Shown: positions 62,718-64,000 of the stretch, in pieces
Layout: every line of letters starts with the position of its first letter
Numbering within the stretch: position 1 is the stretch's first letter
Assembly (NCBI GenBank): GCA_965227265.1
Contig: OZ245738.1
Coordinates: 2,108,001-2,172,000, forward strand
Direction of reading: 5' to 3'
Length of the DNA: 64,000 bases
From: UBA2336 sp965227265
GTDB lineage: Bacteria; Bacteroidota; Bacteroidia; Cytophagales; Cyclobacteriaceae
The notes under the pieces: generated by a model
Database searches by the model: none
What the model was told of the DNA's origin: nothing
What the model saw: the letters and a program-made list of their open reading frames with translations, nothing else
Position numbers and translations under genes: made by a program

Positions 62718-63569
62718 ATGACTGTTGACATTTTTTTCTTAATAGGCTACATTCTACTGGTACTTTTAATCTGGGCAATACCTTTTTTTAGAAATATATT
62801 GAGCAATTATAAACCGGAACTATTCGGTTTCTCTGCTGGATATTTATTTGTACTTGCAGACATCAAATCGGATAATGAGACAAAAGTTCTATTTGAGCAA
62901 ACGTGGAAGGACTTAAACACAACCCTTATCGTAGTCGGAGTAGCACTAGGATTAATGGGTATAATTCTTTCAGCAATTGAAAAAGGGAAACAAAAAACTT
63001 TGAGCGCGCTTAATGGTCAACTTACTGAGACAAAGGAAAAATTAGAGAAAGTTCGACACGAATATTACAGTCTATGCAGTGACAATATCAAGGAAATATT
63101 TCACCAATTTTTCATAGAGTCAGGAGGAAACGGAAGAATAAGTTTGTACAAACATGATGGACACTCGTTTACATTGCTCGGAAGGGCTTCTGATAATCCG
63201 GTTCATAGAAAAAGAGGACAAGAAATATATCCAGATACAGAAGGGTTCATTGCAAAAGGTTGGCAAGACGGAACTTACACCATTAACTCCATTCCAGCAT
63301 GGGTTGGAAAATCAGGAACGGACTACAGGAGATTTATGAGGCAAAATTGTGATATAACTGATGAACGACTTAAAAAATTGACAATGAGAAGTAGGTCTTT
63401 TTATATATACAGATTTAATAACAATAATGCTGACAATCCACATGGAATTATTGTATTTGAAAAATTAAGTGAATTGCCAATTCAAACTGCTCAAATCAAT
63501 ACGGCATTTCAGTCTCATCAGACACAATTAATTTCATTATTAAAGTCTATGAGGTCGTTGACTCAGTAA
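62718..63569 (+). CDS. Cassette 15: membrane protein with coiled coil and soluble sensor-like domain
   Basis: 283 aa. Two membrane helices (IFFLIGYILLVLLIWAIPFF and TLIVVGVALGLMGIILSAI), a coiled coil (SALNGQLTETKEKLEKVRHEYY), then ~150 residues with RISLYKHDGHSFTLLGRASDNP and HGIIVFEKLSEL, which looks like a GAF-type domain. A signalling role is possible; no catalytic motif is seen. Confidence 0.72.
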   Translation: MTVDIFFLIGYILLVLLIWAIPFFRNILSNYKPELFGFSAGYLFVLADIKSDNETKVLFEQTWKDLNTTLIVVGVALGLMGIILSAIEKGKQKTLSALNGQLTETKEKLEKVRHEYYSLCSDNIKEIFHQFFIESGGNGRISLYKHDGHSFTLLGRASDNPVHRKRGQEIYPDTEGFIAKGWQDGTYTINSIPAWVGKSGTDYRRFMRQNCDITDERLKKLTMRSRSFYIYRFNNNNADNPHGIIVFEKLSELPIQTAQINTAFQSHQTQLISLLKSMRSLTQ

Positions 63570-63625
63570 AAAGAAAATAAATAGATACCACATCTGATGA
63601 GATTGAGCTAGGCCACACAGCCACC

Positions 63626-63751
63626 AACAAAATGTATAAAACATGGCTGGCGTGCAGTGTAAATTTACAGTTTGGTTTTCTTAATTTCGTTCTGTCACGT
63701 GGGACAGGAACACAGCTTCGTAAACCCAGCCACGTTTCATACATAAACGTT
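63626..63751 (+). repeat. Cassette site 15 (attC-like, long class)
   Basis: 126 bp. TGTATAAAACATGGCTGG against CCAGCCACGTTTCATACA; A.C mismatch kept, CGTGGGACAG in the centre. Outer arm GGCCACACAGCCACCAAC pairs with the cassette 15 start in 16 of 18 positions. Confidence 0.9.
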
Positions 63752-63766
63752 GGCAGCCATTTCTAA

Positions 63767-64000
63767 ATGACAAAAGGACTCCTAATACAAATACTAAAGT
63801 ACCTGATCAATTTCGGGACAAGTGCATTCTTAGCATTATCAATTTTCGTTCGCTACGGACTATGGGTTGTAACTCCAACTGGACCAAGTAGACAGCAATC
63901 AATTGAAATTTTAAATTCAAGAATGATCGACTCAGCACTTAGACATTTGCTGACAATCACATTAGTTATTGCTGCATTGACAGTTTTAACTTTACTAATT
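63767..64000 (+). CDS. Cassette 16: membrane protein, partial
   Basis: 78 codons from ATG 63767, open to the window edge. One hydrophobic segment (FGTSAFLALSIFVRYGLWVV) and the start of a second (HLLTITLVIAALTVLTLL). The ATG sits 18 bases after the GTT core, as in other cassettes. Downstream end and site are outside. Confidence 0.65.
   Translation, partial: MTKGLLIQILKYLINFGTSAFLALSIFVRYGLWVVTPTGPSRQQSIEILNSRMIDSALRHLLTITLVIAALTVLTLLI

Larger units (their letters stand above)
49388..64000 (+). mobile_element. Integron-like cassette array (15 cassettes plus a partial one)
   Basis: Cassette limits from GTT to GTT: 49419, 50038, 52413, 53584, 54203, 54521, 55012, 55869, 56762, 57273, 57911, 58592, 59333, 59883, 62435, 63749, then past the window. 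Each cassette begins GTTR and its first ~17 bases pair with the bases just before its own downstream site. All sites share orientation, and all genes but one (the methyltransferase) point away from the recombinase. The array is AT-richer than the chromosome, uses GAC for Asp far more than the flanking genes, and is rich in GGACAA words (by eye). Confidence 0.88.

Noticed and set aside
49958..63751. CRISPR array
   Set aside because: Repeats are long palindromes of several subfamilies, spaced by whole genes of varying length, with no cas genes and no short uniform spacers.

Overview
The window reads as a chromosome segment of a Bacteroidota bacterium, most likely in or near the Cytophagales (inference). 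The case rests on family content: a DUF2911 protein, a Bacteroidota-type putative porin, outer-membrane beta-barrels, a complete menaquinone block, many TPR proteins and few Shine-Dalgarno sites. No rRNA is present to fix the taxon.

Housekeeping backbone (1-9929, 12557-48126). It carries the end of a cyclase-family gene, tRNA-Cys, ribosomal protein S1, an ABC ATPase-TolC pair, an LTA-synthase-like enzyme, malate:quinone oxidoreductase, a REC-histidine kinase, a tRNA with CAT anticodon, a ybbA/ybbP/tesA-like locus, a MacB-like permease, LpxK, Nif3-like and coiled-coil proteins. A menaquinone operon (menI-menF-menD-menB-menE, 33208-38454) is followed by YebC, TPR proteins and a run of small enzymes ending at a WYL regulator.

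Accessory region (48266-64000, running off the right edge). A tyrosine recombinase of the Bacteroidota phage-integrase type is followed directly by an array that behaves like an integron: 15 complete cassettes and the start of a 16th. Between cassettes sit 73-126 bp imperfect palindromes running from AAC to GTT. The first ~17 bases of each cassette are complementary to the bases just before its own downstream site, as expected if each cassette was once a circle whose joined ends complete a folded site. One 625 bp unit occurs twice with no difference seen, bounded at the ACGTTA cores. Yet the recombinase lacks the IntI-specific insertion and points toward the cassettes.

Most cassettes hold one small secreted or membrane protein of unknown function. 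Two are large and functional: a mercury module (ArsR regulator, MerTP fused to a thioredoxin-like domain, GDCCVxC protein) and a PvuII-like restriction-modification system in which the controller domain is fused to the endonuclease. Both modules are bracketed by a second family of hairpins, different from the cassette sites.

A small array of the same type without a recombinase (9962-12556, three cassettes plus eroded remnants) sits 37 kb upstream between an outer-membrane protein gene and a DoxX-like gene. One of its sites is almost identical to one in the main array, so both probably used the same recombinase family.
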